From: Phaeotremella fagi
Taxonomy: Eukaryota; Basidiomycota; Tremellomycetes; Tremellales; Phaeotremellaceae
Assembly (NCBI GenBank): GCA_001599715.1
Contig: BCHU01000003.1
Span: 744,001 to 808,000 of the forward strand
Reading direction: 5' to 3'
Length of the DNA stretch: 64,000 bases
The notes under the pieces were generated by a model. That model was not told the origin of the DNA. It worked only from the letters and a program-made list of their open reading frames with translations, and searched no databases. The position numbers and the translations under genes were made by a program. Position 1 is the stretch's first letter, and every line of letters begins with the position of its first letter. Positions 47,521-60,573 of the stretch are shown here, in pieces.

Positions 47521-49901
47521 TCATTTCCTACTCCTAGTGATTCTAGGTGTCAACGTCCCTTCATTCCCATTCCCAATTCTACTTTTACCTTTCCTTCCAC
47601 CCTCACCAACAGTCCCAATACTAGGTGTAGGACTTCCACGTTCACTAGGTCCAACAGTTGTCGATCGTCTAGTAGATCTTCGAAGTGAAGTCGTCAACCC
47701 ACTTTCGTCGACTTCACTAAAAACACTGGTTCCCCTTTTAGATCTACCGGAACGAGTGTTCAAATTAGAATTTGATTTACTACGTTTGTTATCCTCGTGA
47801 TCGTCTAGTATAGCTCTAGATGCTGATCGAGTGATTCGACTTCTTTCCGGTTTTGATTTGACTTTGGTATCATTCTCTTCAACTTCTGGTTCCGGTTCGG
47901 GGATGGGTTCAAAGGCACCTGGCATAGGTGGGATGATTGATTGAGATTTATTTCGATTCACTCTTTTAGGTGTAGTTGTTGGAACTGGTAGAGGTGGTGG
48001 TGGAGATGACTCTTTTAGATGTTGACTAGTCGATGAAACAGCTCTTCGAGTCGAACGTCTGATAGATGATGACGGTTGAACGACCTCATCACGTTTTTCA
48101 GTTGAGATTGATGGTTGATCAGAAGCCGTTGGGAGAGAAACCAACGGTGTACTCGATCTAACCGAACGACTCTCTTCCAGATGATCATCGTTGATGATCC
48201 TTTTAGGTGGAGGTTTCAGTGTGATATTCTGAACTCGACTACCAGAAGCGTGTTTGGGTGTGGCAAATGGACTACTCGAATGGATTCGAAGTGGTGATCC
48301 AGTTGGTGCAGGTGATGTGTCTATCCTTGTTGATGCAAATCTTGGTGGTCCAGCGAATGGACTGTGGGCATGACCTCTTGAAGGTGTTGACGATGGTCCA
48401 GGACCAGAAGTTGAACCGTTAAGTAAAGGATTGAATTGTCTTTTAGGAGTTGGTGCAGACAGAGGTTGAGTCGACGAGGACACTGGTACTGGTACGTCAA
48501 CCCAGGACGATCCCATTTCCACGTCCTCGTGAGTTCCGTTGACGCTCTCTGTACCTAAACTCTGATTCCCATTAACATGACCGTTCTCCCTTTGTCTATC
48601 CCGTTGTAAAGAAACCACCTCGTTATCAGCCAGTAAAACCCTTCTTTGAGCTTCAGGTAAAATAGCAACGAATTCCCTAATCATTTCGCGTCTTCTCTGA
48701 CGTTCCTCATCTTTGCCACTACCACTACCGACCAACTCCTTTTCCAACTGTAAGGATTCCTGATATTGACCTTGATGGATCAAACGAAGTGTGACTAAAT
48801 CATGCAAGATCGATAAAGCTTTCGTCGAAATGTCACGAGGTGGATGCGAAAGGAAAGAGATTAAATGATTGTTCTCTTCTTGATCGAGTGGTAGATGTAA
48901 CACCTCTTTCAAAGATTCACTCTGAATGACATGTTCACCCAATCCACAAGCAGTTCTCGGTGATCCTAAAGCCCAACACCAAATTTCTTCCCTGTATCGA
49001 TGACGTTCATTAACAGATGTCTGGTTTCTGATCCAACTGAAAGCTTCCGGTACACCAACAGACGATGCAATAGAGATCAATCGTATATCGTTGTCCAAAG
49101 TCGTTGTCAGATTTTGATGAGTGTTGGAGAGTAGATTCTGGATCAAGCGACAAGATCTAGATGGAGGTGAAACTAATGTTGACAACGTTTTCAGGATTTC
49201 TGGGATGAAGTTGATTTCTGTGATACTTGGATCTGAAAGGTGGGAAACAGCGGACTGGTGGAAGTATGATCAATGACCAAGACCAGTTGAACGAACCAAA
49301 CCTATCACTCACCTCCCAAAATTCATGATCCAATTCCCAATAACCATCCATGAAAACCACCCAATTCTTAGGTATACATCGTGATCTAGAGAATTCCAAT
49401 GATCTATTCCGCGAAATTTGAGCATCTTCAGCGACAGCAACATCAACATCCATCCCCACTTCCTCGTTAGAACCACCTAAGAAAAAATCATAATCTCTCA
49501 ACAAATAGTAAAAGAAACAATCTCTCTTCAACCTATCCAAAGAAGAATTATGGATCGTAGAAAGTAAACGACGTAATTCGCCAGGTGTTTTTGGTGGATA
49601 CAAAGAAATCAGTCCGTTGGCGCTACCAATTTCAGATTCTGTTTGTATTAATGACAGTAGGTTGTCGATGAATAGGTGTTGGTTTGGATATTGGGTTCGT
49701 CGTTTTTGGATTCTTTGATTGATCTCTGGAGTGTAGGGTAGGGAGGAGAGATCGAAATGACGAAGTAAGGTTGTTGGGATTGTATAATCTTCTGCCTGTG
49801 GACGGGATGGGTGGTTAGCTGTTGAATGTATTGTGTTCACTTACCATTTTTGTATGCAGAGCTGTAGCTGGAGCTGAATTGTCAAGATCTTGAAGGTGCA
49901 T
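47521..49901 (-). CDS. ELYS-like domain protein (nuclear pore assembly)
   Basis: Exons 49901-49845, 49795-49313 and 49254-47521, 757 residues. The N-terminal half carries the ELYS-like helical domain: RRTQYPNQHLFIDNLLSLIQ, LDRLKRDCFFYYLLRDYDFF, IPKNWVVFMDGYWELDHEFW, SITEINFIPEILKTLSTL, GVPEAFSWIRNQTSV and LRLIHQGQYQESLQLEKEL. The C-terminal half is Ser/Pro/Arg-rich and disordered, ending LTPRITRSRK. In animals ELYS seeds nuclear pores on chromatin; fungal ELYS-like proteins are pore-associated. The basic tail could bind chromatin (inference). A more distal acceptor for exon 3 gives a frame mismatch, so 49254 was used. It shares a 155-base divergent promoter with JLP2. Confidence 0.82.
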
Positions 49902-50056
49902 TATACGTTGTTGATACAGAAATACTTGGAGGCTCATTATATGACACGTCATTTAAATTGTAAATGTTTGTATGTGGAGGTTGATCATTCTCTCCTGGTC
50001 TCTGTTTTTTTCCTTTCAATCTCTTGATAAATTCAGAGGATACGAGGATAACAGAA

Positions 50057-51161
50057 ATGGTGTTGTTCTTCACTTCAACGGGTGGGTGAAATAAGTCTCA
50101 TAGTGTAGTGAAAAATTACTCACCCATCAAAAAGCTGTCAATCCAGCAGTAACCATTTACATGTAAGTCAATAACCCTTTCATATTTCAACGATTGATCA
50201 AAACTTTAGGGGGAAAGATAAAGTTGAAAGTCAGTTATTTTCTTGCGAGCCTAAAGCAGAATAACTGACCAAGTCAAAGATGAGGATTTGTTGAAATATG
50301 GTTTAACCACTGATGTATGGTTTCATGTTGAGTGAGTGCTCTCGTCAAAATGGAAACTAAAGAATCCACAGTAAATTATCCTCTGCACATGTATATCTTC
50401 GTCAACCGGATTCCCAACCTCATGGGGAATGGGATAAACTACCAATAGATTTAGTAAACGACGCTGCTCAACTGGTTAAAGCTAATAGTATAGAGGGTAT
50501 GTTATTTCTGTCTAATGAAGGATGAAGTTGACTTGATGAAATAGGTAATAAGAAAGATAACATCACTGTGAGGCATTCAGTTTATTTTCACCTGCAAAAC
50601 AGTTTCTGATTTTCATATAATCTAGATAATTTATACACCTTGGACGAATTTGAAGGTAAGATCTATCATCCACTTTCGCACAAGACATAACTAATAGAGT
50701 TTAGAAAACCGGTGACATGGCAGTAGGACAAGTTTCATTTCATTCCGATAAAAAAGTCAAAAGGGGTTAGTACTAAAATCAAAAGAATCTTGAACTCAAG
50801 GAGAAAATTCATACTAACATCAACGAAAGTACGAGTGATAACGCGAGACAACGCAATCGTGAACCGACTAAATAAAACCAAAAAAGAGAAAGAGGTCGAT
50901 CACGAATCAGAAAGACAAGATAGGTTGCGTGAGGAGGGGAAGAAGAAGAAACAAGAGGCTGTTCAAAGGGTATGTCCCTTGTGTTTTTCTCATTCGTCCA
51001 GTGTCGATGAAACGATTTCTTACGGTGGTGAGTAGAAAATTCTGGAAGACGAACAGAAGAAACAATGGGAGGAACAAAAGAAAAATCGATCTTATGAAGG
51101 CATGTTCACGGAGGAAGCTTTCGAACAGAAAGATGAATTTGATGATGACGATTTCATGTGA
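50057..51161 (+). CDS. JLP2: CCDC25/Jlp2, NFACT-R domain protein
   Basis: At least seven short exons; the first three are 50057-50081, 50147-50162 and 50210-50229. It starts MVLFFTSTAVTIYMGKDKVE, then DEDLLKYGLTTDVWFHVDKL, SSAHVYLRQP, LVNDAAQLVKANSIEG, VIYTPWTNLKKTGDMAVGQV and SFHSDKKVKRVRV, which is CCDC25 from end to end. The C-terminus is a Lys/Glu coiled coil ending FEQKDEFDDDDFM, the family's acidic tail. The NFACT-R (DUF814) fold is shared with the ribosome quality-control factor NEMF/Rqc2. Human CCDC25 is reported to bind extracellular DNA; the fungal role is unknown. Exons of 16-25 bases make this easy to misannotate. Confidence 0.9.
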
Positions 51162-51778
51162 ATTGGATGGGATGGATTCATAATACAGGTTCTTTTTCTT
51201 TCTTGTGGTGGATTTCTAGGTAGCTTAGATTGTACAGATATTGTAATCACACTGCATGATTGGACATTCAAGTGGCGTGGCGAAAAATATAAAATCGGAT
51301 CTTTACATATGAAAATAAAAAACCCTACTGATACAGTTCATATACCTATTGGTAGAGTACAGATAAACATTTCTATCGACATCATAAACGGAAAATATGT
51401 AATAAGAATTTACACGATAAAGGAATTGACATGCGATAGCGTTAATAAACCGGGAGTTGAAGGTGGTTGGTGATGATGGACATCCGATTATAATTCCCAT
51501 TTCTTGAAATAACATGGTGGATACGATGGTGATTGAAAATACTTCTTACGACAGAGACGATAGTCGATAAAAACGATATTGAAATTCCAACTGGTAGGTT
51601 GAAGGAAAATAAATCATCTTTCGCTGGAGTCGAATTTGATGGTAGTGGCATTCCACTTCCCATTACCGTCACCCTCACCATCCCCTAAAGTTCCCATTCT
51701 ACTTGAAATTAAAATCTTTCTCCTTCCTGAACACCACGCGCCCAACCTTTACAATTGAGACCCCACTTCAATCAGCGA
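51162..51778. other. Convergent 3' regions
   Basis: 617 bases between JLP2 and the Zn2Cys6 gene. Minus-strand open frames here lack starts and splice logic. Nothing recognised. Confidence 0.4.
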
Positions 51779-53786
51779 TCAATTCGCACCCTCCTCTGCG
51801 ATTTCAGTTTTAACCGTTCCAGATCCGTTTTCGTTGTCATGTTCATTCTCCTTGTCCCCGTTGGAATCCAAGTTCGAGATCGAAGTCGCCGTTCGATTTT
51901 CAGATTTCAAGATCAATCGATCTTCCGTATTGATTTCACGGATACGAATTTCAGTGAGCTCGCCACCACCTTCTTGATCGTGTTTGCCAATGTCACTATC
52001 CTCATCGTCGTCGGCGTCGTCACCACCGTCATCGTCGTTATCATCATGATGATCATGATCGTCATCGTTATCGTTATCATTCGGATATCGGTATCTATAA
52101 TCCATCTCTGCTTCTGATAAATATCGACCGTCATCCCTAGGTGTGGTCGGATTTGAAGGGCCAGGTGTTGAACCGTCACCAGTCAACTTCATTGTCATTT
52201 TTGAAGGATGGTTTGAAAACCCTGTTAACCAATTCGATTCGATCATCTGTTTTTTACCTTTACCTCTTCGTTTGATTGATTTCTCATAATCACATTCATT
52301 CTCGCTACTCCTTTTAACACATGGTCCACAAGGTTTATGACCGTCACATTTCAATTTACGTTTCCGGCATGGATAGCAAGAAATCGGTAGCCGTTTACCG
52401 TGGGGTGTTTCATCAATCATGGAATCGTTCGAATAAGTTCTTGGTGGATACCTAGAAGGTCCTGCTTGGGGTTGCTCGGATTGGTAAGAAAAATCAGCTG
52501 GGTAGTACTCTTGAGAATCGTAATACTGAGGTTGCATATGTCGTGGAAGGTGAGAGGGTAGCTGCGACTGTGGATACGTTTGGGTGTCAGAGAGTGATCC
52601 TAATGAATTCATTGATAAGGTTGATGGATGCGACAAAGAGGAAGGACGTGTGAGCCCTCCATGATGTTGAGAAGATTGTCCAGGCGAAGGGTGATGATCT
52701 TTATTCAACAACTCTTGCTTCGTGGCTACAACCTCAACCAAACTCCTACTCAAATCTTCAGGTCTCCAGAACAGTGGTTTTGGATCTGCAATTGTATCGA
52801 TCAATACTCTTGTTGACAGCGAAAAGAAACTCCAACTCACATCGTAAACCATTGGCTCCGACTATTCCACCTTTTATAGCTTCAACGGCATCACTGTAAC
52901 CCTCTCTATAACCACTTATCCGATCGATTGACCAACTCTCCATGTCTTTAGCAGGTGGAACACCTAAAGAGAACCACCCTTGATCCTTTGCGATAAAAGG
53001 TTCAGGATAATGCACAGAAGGAGACGGCAGTGAGTTTTCATAACTACTAGGATCCGAAGATCCTTGAGGAGTCTCGCCTTCTAGACGACGTCTTGAACGT
53101 TTCCTGGGACTTGCTTTTAGACCTTCTAGAACGAATCGACCTCCAGAAGTGTAGTTTGGTGCGACCGGGTCTGCTGTTAGACTAGCATGGAAAACTTGAT
53201 CGACACCGCCGTCATCGGTAAACATCCTTTTGGGCATGTAACCGCCCTCCGGGGGACCCATCGATAAACCAGGTAGAGGGACTGTCTTTGCTATAGATGG
53301 ATGAGGTTGAGGTAGAGGAAGAACGAGATGTGGTCGAGAGCTCGGTGACGGAGGTATGATTGGAGGAAGGGATGGTGTCCAATTCGGAAGAATTTGAGAT
53401 ACGGTGTTGAGTTTATTATCGTTATGATATTCTTCAAAACGTGGAGATGAGGTTGGGTCTGATGGACCAGGGTCGATAAGATTGGACAACAATGGACGAT
53501 TAGGGGGACGAGAGAATACCGGCGGTCGATAATGAGACGTACCACCCTCGTGCTCTCTGAAACTCTGAAAAGGACGAATAGGTAAAGGTTGTGTTCGTTG
53601 CCATTCCTGACCCCTCTCAAGTGGACGAGTAGTCAACATTGGCGTATTGTTTAAACTACGAGATGATTGAGAAAAATCTAAATCCTGAGTCGGAGAGGAT
53701 TTTTTAGGCTCAACGGACGCCCTTGGACGTTTGGATGAACGTGAGGTCTCGCCAGTGTCTCTCGGAATGTCTCCTGGATCTGACAT
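51779..53786 (-). CDS. Zn2Cys6 fungal transcription factor
   Basis: Exons 53786-52841 and 52785-51779, 650 residues, joined by a 55-base intron in phase 1. The binuclear zinc cluster CYPCRKRKLKCDGHKPCGPC (then C after eight residues) has the spacing C-x2-C-x6-C-x5-C-x2-C-x8-C and lies at about residue 450-480, unusually late. It is followed by a basic linker (KRRGKGKKQ). Upstream are a Lys/Arg patch (SPRKRSRRRLEGE) and WSIDRISGYREGYSDAVEAI. The C-terminus has an Asp/His/Asn run. The fungal-specific middle homology region is not evident. The ATG at 53786 (MSDPGDI) was chosen because the longer frame starts with TTG. Targets unknown. Confidence 0.85.
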
Positions 53787-55666
53787 GATTGAAGAGTGAA
53801 ACAATGTTTGGATTTCACCTTGACCTGTTCAAGTTTCACTACGATCTGGTGGACCTTTGTGTAATTGATGTTCGATGTGTTTGAATAAAAAAGAACAGCT
53901 GGATCCCATGAGACTATGAGAATGAATTTAAAAATGTGTAGATATTTGATCTAAGGTTAGAGACAAGTCGAGTGTCAACGGATTCAAGTTCTACATGTAT
54001 CAAGGATACTCACCTGAAAGTCTGGGGGGGGGGATTGAAAGAGAATGACCAACCAAAAGGGCTTTAGAAAGATGAATCAAGAAGACGTTTGATCTTGGCG
54101 CTATGATCGTTGTGTAGTTGTTAAATTAGCCACGACAAGGAAGGCGGCAAGGCGGGACGAGAACAATCGTTTTTCAATTCAGAGATTCGAAGGAATAAGA
54201 AGATGGAAGGTAGAAGGGTGTCGTAATATTCAAACCAGTGTGGTCCGTTATAACACCTCCAGGTAGGTATAGTCAAAGGGATAGCCAGTTGAAAGTTTGA
54301 TACACCTTTACCAGGTTTTGGCTGCGGATTTGATCCTTGGTTGATAATGTTTTGGATATATATATTTTGTCGACGATCCCCTTTTCATGGGGTTGAGTTG
54401 CTGACCCAGAAAGTGTAGTGATGATAATTTAAGTTATCAATAGAAGGACAAAGCCATGAATAAAGAAAATTGAGCGTTAAAAATGAATACAAAGGGATGG
54501 TGACGCAAAAGTGACGTGTAGATCAAACTGCTAAGTCAGATCCAACCAACAAAAGATAATCAAACTCCTCCTCCTTTGGGTGATGTTGTAGTGTCGTAGA
54601 ATAGGACTTTGTGGAGTGAAATTAAATCGATAAAGGTTTGGTATTGTTTGGAGAGAGATCTTGACCGAAAATGAAAAGAAAACATCCAGATACCAAAAGG
54701 TCGAGTTTCGGGATCAAAAATGCTTGAACTCTAAACTGGGAATTGGAATCAGGACAAACGGGTAGGTAACTAACGGATAGGTAAATAAAGATATAGGAAA
54801 ATTAAATAAACAATGAGTTGATATCGAAAAATGAGTTGTTGATTCTCGGATGCAAGATTGCGATTGGGATGCAAAAAGAGAAACGAAGACGCTTTATAAA
54901 GAATCCGAGGTGGAAGTTCGGGGGGCTTGGGTGTTCAACACCTGGAGGCTGAGGGTGAAATGTCTGAATGAATATGATTATTAAGGAACTTATGAGAAAA
55001 ACAGAATTGGTTTCGGAGATATTGGAGTGACTTCCGGTAGGTTAAACTCTGAACCCGGTGTTTGCTGGATTTTTTGGACGATCGTGTTTGGATGCAGCTT
55101 GCAGAGGTCATGATTATGAGAATGACTTGAACATGCCATGACAGGAATGTGTCTCTTCCCAGAGGATCTATCAACTGACGTTGAAGTATGTCGGGTTACA
55201 TACTATAGCTGTACGAGTACTTTACCTTACTCCTCAGCGATCAGCGACTAGCGATGTAGAGCGTGCAAAAGATAAGTGTCCTAACTAACAACGTACTCCC
55301 TCACTCCACCTATACCCTCTAGCCAAAGTTAACCTTACTCGATTACTCAACCTCTCTCAATTAAGTAAGATCTCTACTCTCACTGTACTCTCTATTGTCT
55401 GCAGTGAGGCGTATCAACAGAGGAGCTTTCTATTTAAGGTTACTTTTTACCCTGATCTACAGTGACGTAATGTGACGTGTCAGGAATCAAAATTGACTTT
55501 TGTTGACGTCAGCAAATGGGAGGACGAAGCTGTCAAGTCAAAGTATTTATTTAGTTACCGCAGATCTCCTGTCATATATCTCATGGCGGAATTAGATCAG
55601 ACGTGGTCACCATGGATAAGATACATACCATAACGTACAAAGTTCAACATGATCTACCTACCAGAG
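53787..55666. promoter_or_regulatory. Long upstream region of the Zn2Cys6 gene
   Basis: 1.88 kb with no convincing coding exon. Contains a G9 run near 54025-54033 and, toward the far end, a cluster of TGACGT sites. Probably a long regulated promoter and leader; part may be the 3' UTR of the phosphatase gene. Confidence 0.4.
55463..55511. promoter_or_regulatory. Cluster of three CRE/ATF-like TGACGT sites
   Basis: TGACGTAA at 55463-55470, TGACGTGT at 55473-55480 and palindromic TGACGTCA at 55504-55511, within 49 bases. These match bZIP (ATF/CREB, Atf1-like) sites. It lies 1.7 kb upstream of the Zn2Cys6 ATG and about 160 bases beyond the stop of the phosphatase gene. Confidence 0.5.
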
Positions 55667-58527
55667 CTACACCCAACTGCTATTACTATTGCTGTTCCCA
55701 CTCCCACTCCCACTCCCGCTCCCATCCCCACTCGAATTCAACGGCCTCAAAGATTCCAAACCAGCCTTGGAAACCCTTCGACTAGGTTGTAAAGTCGTCC
55801 TATCCACTGGAGCCCTAACAAAAAAAAATCAAGGGTTAATAATTGTCCAACCAAGAAAACGAAATACTAACCGTCTAGAATGAACCCATTGACCATTCTT
55901 ACGGATTTCTTTCTCCTCCCCAACCTGTCGTCTCGATTCGTTAGGTTTATCATAACCCCCATCATCCTCGTTATCAAGTTGGATTCTTGATGGGCGGTTC
56001 GAATCTAAACTCCAAGCTGGCGGTAGACTCTCACGAAGATATCTCGGATGTGGTCGACCTCTACCACCAGAACTAGTTGGAGTTGGGTTTTGATTTGACC
56101 GACTGGAATCTTGGTTCTCGATGTTATCGTTCTTGTCACCGTTTCTTTCTCCATGGTTGTGGTTATGGTTGTGATTGTGATTTTCAGAATTTTCTCCATG
56201 AACTCCACCAGATTGTTTCAACCCTAATTCAGTTTCTTCGAATTGCATCAATTCAGCCACGAAACCTATATTCGGTGAAATCCCTTTCCTACGTTCAGCG
56301 ACATAGGCGTAAGATGTTTTCAACGTCCAGGCGTTGGCGTGAATCAAATACGCTAGAACTACGGTTACAGATCTTGATTTTCCTGCTTTGCAATGAACAT
56401 AAGTTGGTGCTGAATGTAATCTCGCGTCGTCTATCGAAACGATCAGTTTCAATGTAATTTTTTAGAGTTGACACTAACCTAGGAAATCACAAGATTCTCT
56501 CATTCCTCGTCCAACACCTGATTCTTCAACGATATCTCTCATAGGGACTCTCAAATATTTATCGAATCTATCACGTAAACCCAAGCCTTCATCATCATCA
56601 CATTCAACAGCCACATTCAAGATCCTCTTAACACCAAGTCTTTCAAGTTCCTCCACATCCCTTAAACTAGTGATTTCAGGTCCGAGATACAAAAACGAAG
56701 GTAGGATGGAAGAAACGATGAAAGGTGTCAAAGCAGAGCGCGAGTTTGAATGTGAAGTGGATATCGACATGGACGTCGATGTTGAAGACGAATCCACACC
56801 ATACGTGGGACCAGATCTGAAATAATTTGGTTTGGCCGTTTCGTCGATTGGAGATTTCGATGATGATCGAATCAAATCGTCATCGATCCTTTTGACATCC
56901 CCGAAAGAGCTTGGTGAAGGTGGTAATTTCGATTGTTCCCTGCATAAAGTTTGAAACGAAGTCCCTGTTCCAGTTCCAATCCCATACGGTGATTTCAAAG
57001 GTAAATGCCCAGGTGAACGTCGACCCTCTCCAACATCTATCGTCAACATACTAGATTTCTTCTTTACGAATTGAGGTTGATAGAAACCTTGCGTTTGTCC
57101 ATTAACTTGACCCTGCTGATCAGCCAAAGAACCTGTCGTAGCTGATCTCAAAGGTTTATCCAAATTCAAACTAAGTTTAGGAACTCTTCGATTGGTCCCA
57201 CTAGGTATCGCCAGCGTTGGTAAATGTTTTCGCAAAGAGGGCATTGAAGGATGATGCGAAACTTTAGGTGGGGAACTGTTGTTTTCGTTCGGTATAGGTG
57301 GAACGGGGATGTTGAAAATGGGAGCTGTTTTGGGTGGCGGTAAAGAAGTTGATAAAGCGTTGGGGGAAGATTGAACAGGTTGATCCCATTCGAGATTTTC
57401 ACCTGAAACCAGTATACCCTGTAAATCACGATATCTAGATCCGATGAGGTTCGACCAACCACCTTGAAGAATTCTAACTCGAGTTGTTACCAGACTGGAA
57501 ATAACTCTGGCAATAGTGTTGGCAGTTTCGTCATTCTCCATCAATCCGATGATGACGATTTCCGAATCGTTTCCAGTGATATCAAAAGATTCCCAAATCC
57601 CTTTCCCCGTTGAAGTAGTAACGAAAACACCCAAAGCTTCCCAACCACCAGTCCATTTTGCACCCGATTTCTTGAATCTTTTGAATATCAACGATGGGAT
57701 GGATATATTCGCTGATCTGGGGAAATGAGATTCTAAAAATGAAGTTAAAGGTCTCGTGTCGACTATCAAGACTTTGTTCGATTTGATGAGATACAACGTT
57801 TCGTCTAGAGAAATATTGGGGCCTTCGGGGATTGAAGAAATTATGGAAGAGGGTGAACTGAAACCACTTGATATTCCAGAATCCGAATTCGTTAGTGGAG
57901 AATCTATAGGTCTAGCCATGAGGTTCTGTTTAACAGATTGACGCAAGAGTGATAAATCCTGCATTTCATTCGAGATGTTACTTTGAGCTAGGTGACATCA
58001 AGTCAGAAACATATGCTATTATAACGGAAAAACTTACCACTACCAGCTGATTTCAACGGATCTTCATCCCGTTGAATCTCAATGTCCTCATGTCGATTAA
58101 GAGATTTAGAACCAAGATCTAAAGGTGAAGGACGTCTTTTAGGTCCGGATCGACTGGACGAGCTAGTAGCTGAATTAGGTGGGAACGGACTGAGTTTAGA
58201 TGAACTAGCGAACGAAGGTGAAGGTGAAGGTAGATTCAATGATAGACCGTTAGGTTTGAGATCTCTTTTCGAGGGACTGGGGGTGGAGGTGAATCTGGGA
58301 GTTAGGATCGAGGGTGATTGAGTCATTCTATTTGGAGAGAGTGATGGGGTTGTCCAATTCGAAGTTGGGGGTTGTGGGTTTGGTTGGGTTATTGTGGTTT
58401 CTTCTGGGTTCTCGTTGTCGTTTCCATCCCTATCAACCTCTTCTTCATCTTCTGAACCAGCTAGGAAACCAGGATAAAAAGTAGGTCGCTTAGAAGGACC
58501 AGATTCGATATTCGTGTCCATGTTCAT
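55667..58527 (-). CDS. Rhodanese plus dual-specificity MAPK phosphatase (Msg5-like)
   Basis: Exons 58527-58038, 57987-56479, 56430-55872 and 55814-55667, 901 residues. A disordered Ser/Pro head is followed by a rhodanese/CH2-like domain (LDETLYLIKSNKVLIVDTRP, LQGGWSNLIG) and then the DSP domain: SILPSFLYLGPEITSLRDVE, GVKRILNVAVECDD, general-acid loop region PMRDIVEE, and the P-loop YVHCKAGKSRSVTVVLAYLI with catalytic Cys and Arg. The tail has His-Asn repeats and a Gly-Ser run (GSGSGSGSG). MAPK phosphatases of this build (MKP, Msg5, Pmp1) dephosphorylate Thr and Tyr of MAP kinases. The rhodanese CH2 usually docks the kinase. Which MAPK it acts on is unknown. Confidence 0.9.
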
Positions 58528-59295
58528 GATGACTCGTCGTTGAGAAGGGGGAGGGGTCGAGAGGTGGAATCAGGGTCTCTGAATAAGAACGATTGAGACA
58601 GTACAAAGGGTTTCGTTTGATGGTGACGAGAAGAAAAGGGATTAAAGAATATTGATACAAAAAGATCGTCTTTCTTCCTTACTGCATTATCGTATATATC
58701 CACGGTAGTCTTTAGATTTTATCTACCGTAGTGAAATCTTATTTCTGTCTTTGTTGTTATTGTTTTCGTCGTTAGGACTAAGAATTCAAGCGTGCCTTCA
58801 AGGAACCAATCCTCTACTCTTTATCCCATTAAGGAAGAGTCTGTGGTCGTTTCGATGATTTGGGTATCACCAAGTATGTTTGATACTTGACAATATGGAT
58901 GTGAGATGGATGGGTGTTTAAATGAAAGGAAGGATTGAAGATATAATTATCAATCGAATGAATATAGGATCGTTATTGGGTCTGAGCGTCGTGACTGCTC
59001 ACCAACATGCAGTGGCGCGTGGCGGTGCGTGCTGTTGCGAACTACTCTTACTGAGTCATCAAGTTAACCTTTTAAACTTTAAATTAAGTCTACCTTAGTT
59101 CAACTGCTCTTCTGTCAGTTGGTAGGGGGTGTCTACCGCTATAAATCGAACTGCGAGATAAACGATTTAACCTCTATAACCATGTGACCGATGAACACAA
59201 CGCGCACTATATCGAACTTGCAAGGCGTATATAACTACATCCCCATCAAACAACCATACATACTATCCACAGCTTTTTCTTGATTGACCATCTAC
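58528..59295. other. Intergenic region
   Basis: 768 bases between two minus-strand genes. No gene seen. Confidence 0.4.
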
Positions 59296-60573
59296 TCAAA
59301 TCCAAGCTATATCAGTGATCAACTTGATACTCTCATCTTTAGCAGCCAATTTCCAATCATCACCATCCTCGCCAACCGACCAAATCTCAATTCCACCACC
59401 GCGTTGACCAGCTACAGCCACGTATTTCTCATCACCACTAATTTGCATAGCTCGAATCCCATCACAACCAGTCCCGACATGTGAGACTTTTTCTACACCA
59501 GTTCCAACAGTATCGAATCGAATGATAGCGACTGAATCGCCGTTTGTTGGTGGGTCAGGTTTGAATTCTGGTAGTTCTGGATGATTTTCGTTGATGTGTT
59601 TCTCCCATCTGTTGGAGGCGTAGATCAGGTTAGGTTGGCTGGGATGTAACTGGATTTCAGCTGAGTCCATTAACGGTTGATATTCTTTTGGTATGTGGGG
59701 TGGAATCACGTTAACTTCGATATCAGGTAAAGGATGAAGTGGGTAGGATGGATTATCAAGAGGATAAACTAAAACTGAATGGTGCATCTCCGTAAGGACA
59801 TAAAGGGATTTTTCTATCTCATCTAATCAGTCTCTATCCACCAAAGAATAATTTCTTACTCACCATCAGAAGAGAAAGTCATATGACGAGGTCCACTACC
59901 AGGTGGACATTGCAACCATCCTTTAATCTCAATCCCGCTCTCCCCTTTACGTTCAAGTACCCAAACACGATCGTTACCCAAATCGCAGCAATAGATGTTA
60001 CCGTGTCGATCCTCTTCTACGCTATGTGGATGAGATTGTTCTTGTCTTTCAGGGTTTGGTGCACCGTTCTCTTTGTAGAGATAGGGGAAATGGAAATATG
60101 ACGATTCGGAGGTTTGGGATAATTTACCTTCGGAATCGGTTGGATAGAGAGCAACTGTTCCACCGGTGTACTAGGGTATCACGTTAGTATCATTGATTGT
60201 GGGTACTGTAAACTTGACATACATGAGCAACGACGATTCCAGAGCCATCTTTTAGAGCAAGAACTAGATTCCTATATCAATAACAACATTTAACAAAGGG
60301 AGGAATAAACATACTATGAGCACAACCATCGTTAGTCTTACGTTGACTAGAAATCTTAACTCCACTATCACCAACATCTAAACTAACAACCTCTCCATTT
60401 TCACTTTCACTAATGGTATAAACGACCTTGGGATGTTTGATGGAAGGTTGAATCCAAGAAGCGTTCTTTGGTGCGGGTGATTCAGAGATGATTTTCAATT
60501 TCGCCGTGGAGGGATCGAATTTTAGATAAGCTATTGTATCTCTGTATCCGCCTGCTAATAGATTGTAGGTCAT
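59296..60573 (-). CDS. Lactonase-type seven-bladed beta-propeller
   Basis: At least four exons, about 380 residues. It begins MTYNLLAGGYRDTIAYLKFD, the first blade, then HPKVVYTISESENGEVVSLD, HPHSVEEDRHGNIYCCDLGN with DRVWVL, and MQISGDEKYVAVAGQRGGGI. The blade pattern with HPHS and C/D-L-G-x-D-R is that of the 6-phosphogluconolactonase-like/carboxy-muconate cyclase family (PF10282). It may hydrolyse a lactone such as 6-phosphogluconolactone, but many fungal members are uncharacterised. No signal peptide, so likely cytosolic. It ends with ITDIAWI. Confidence 0.82.

Noticed and set aside
51442..51681. Minus-strand frame beginning MVRVTVMGSGMPLPSN
   Set aside because: It lies in the convergent 3' region, has no motif or intron context, and does not join the zinc cluster gene.
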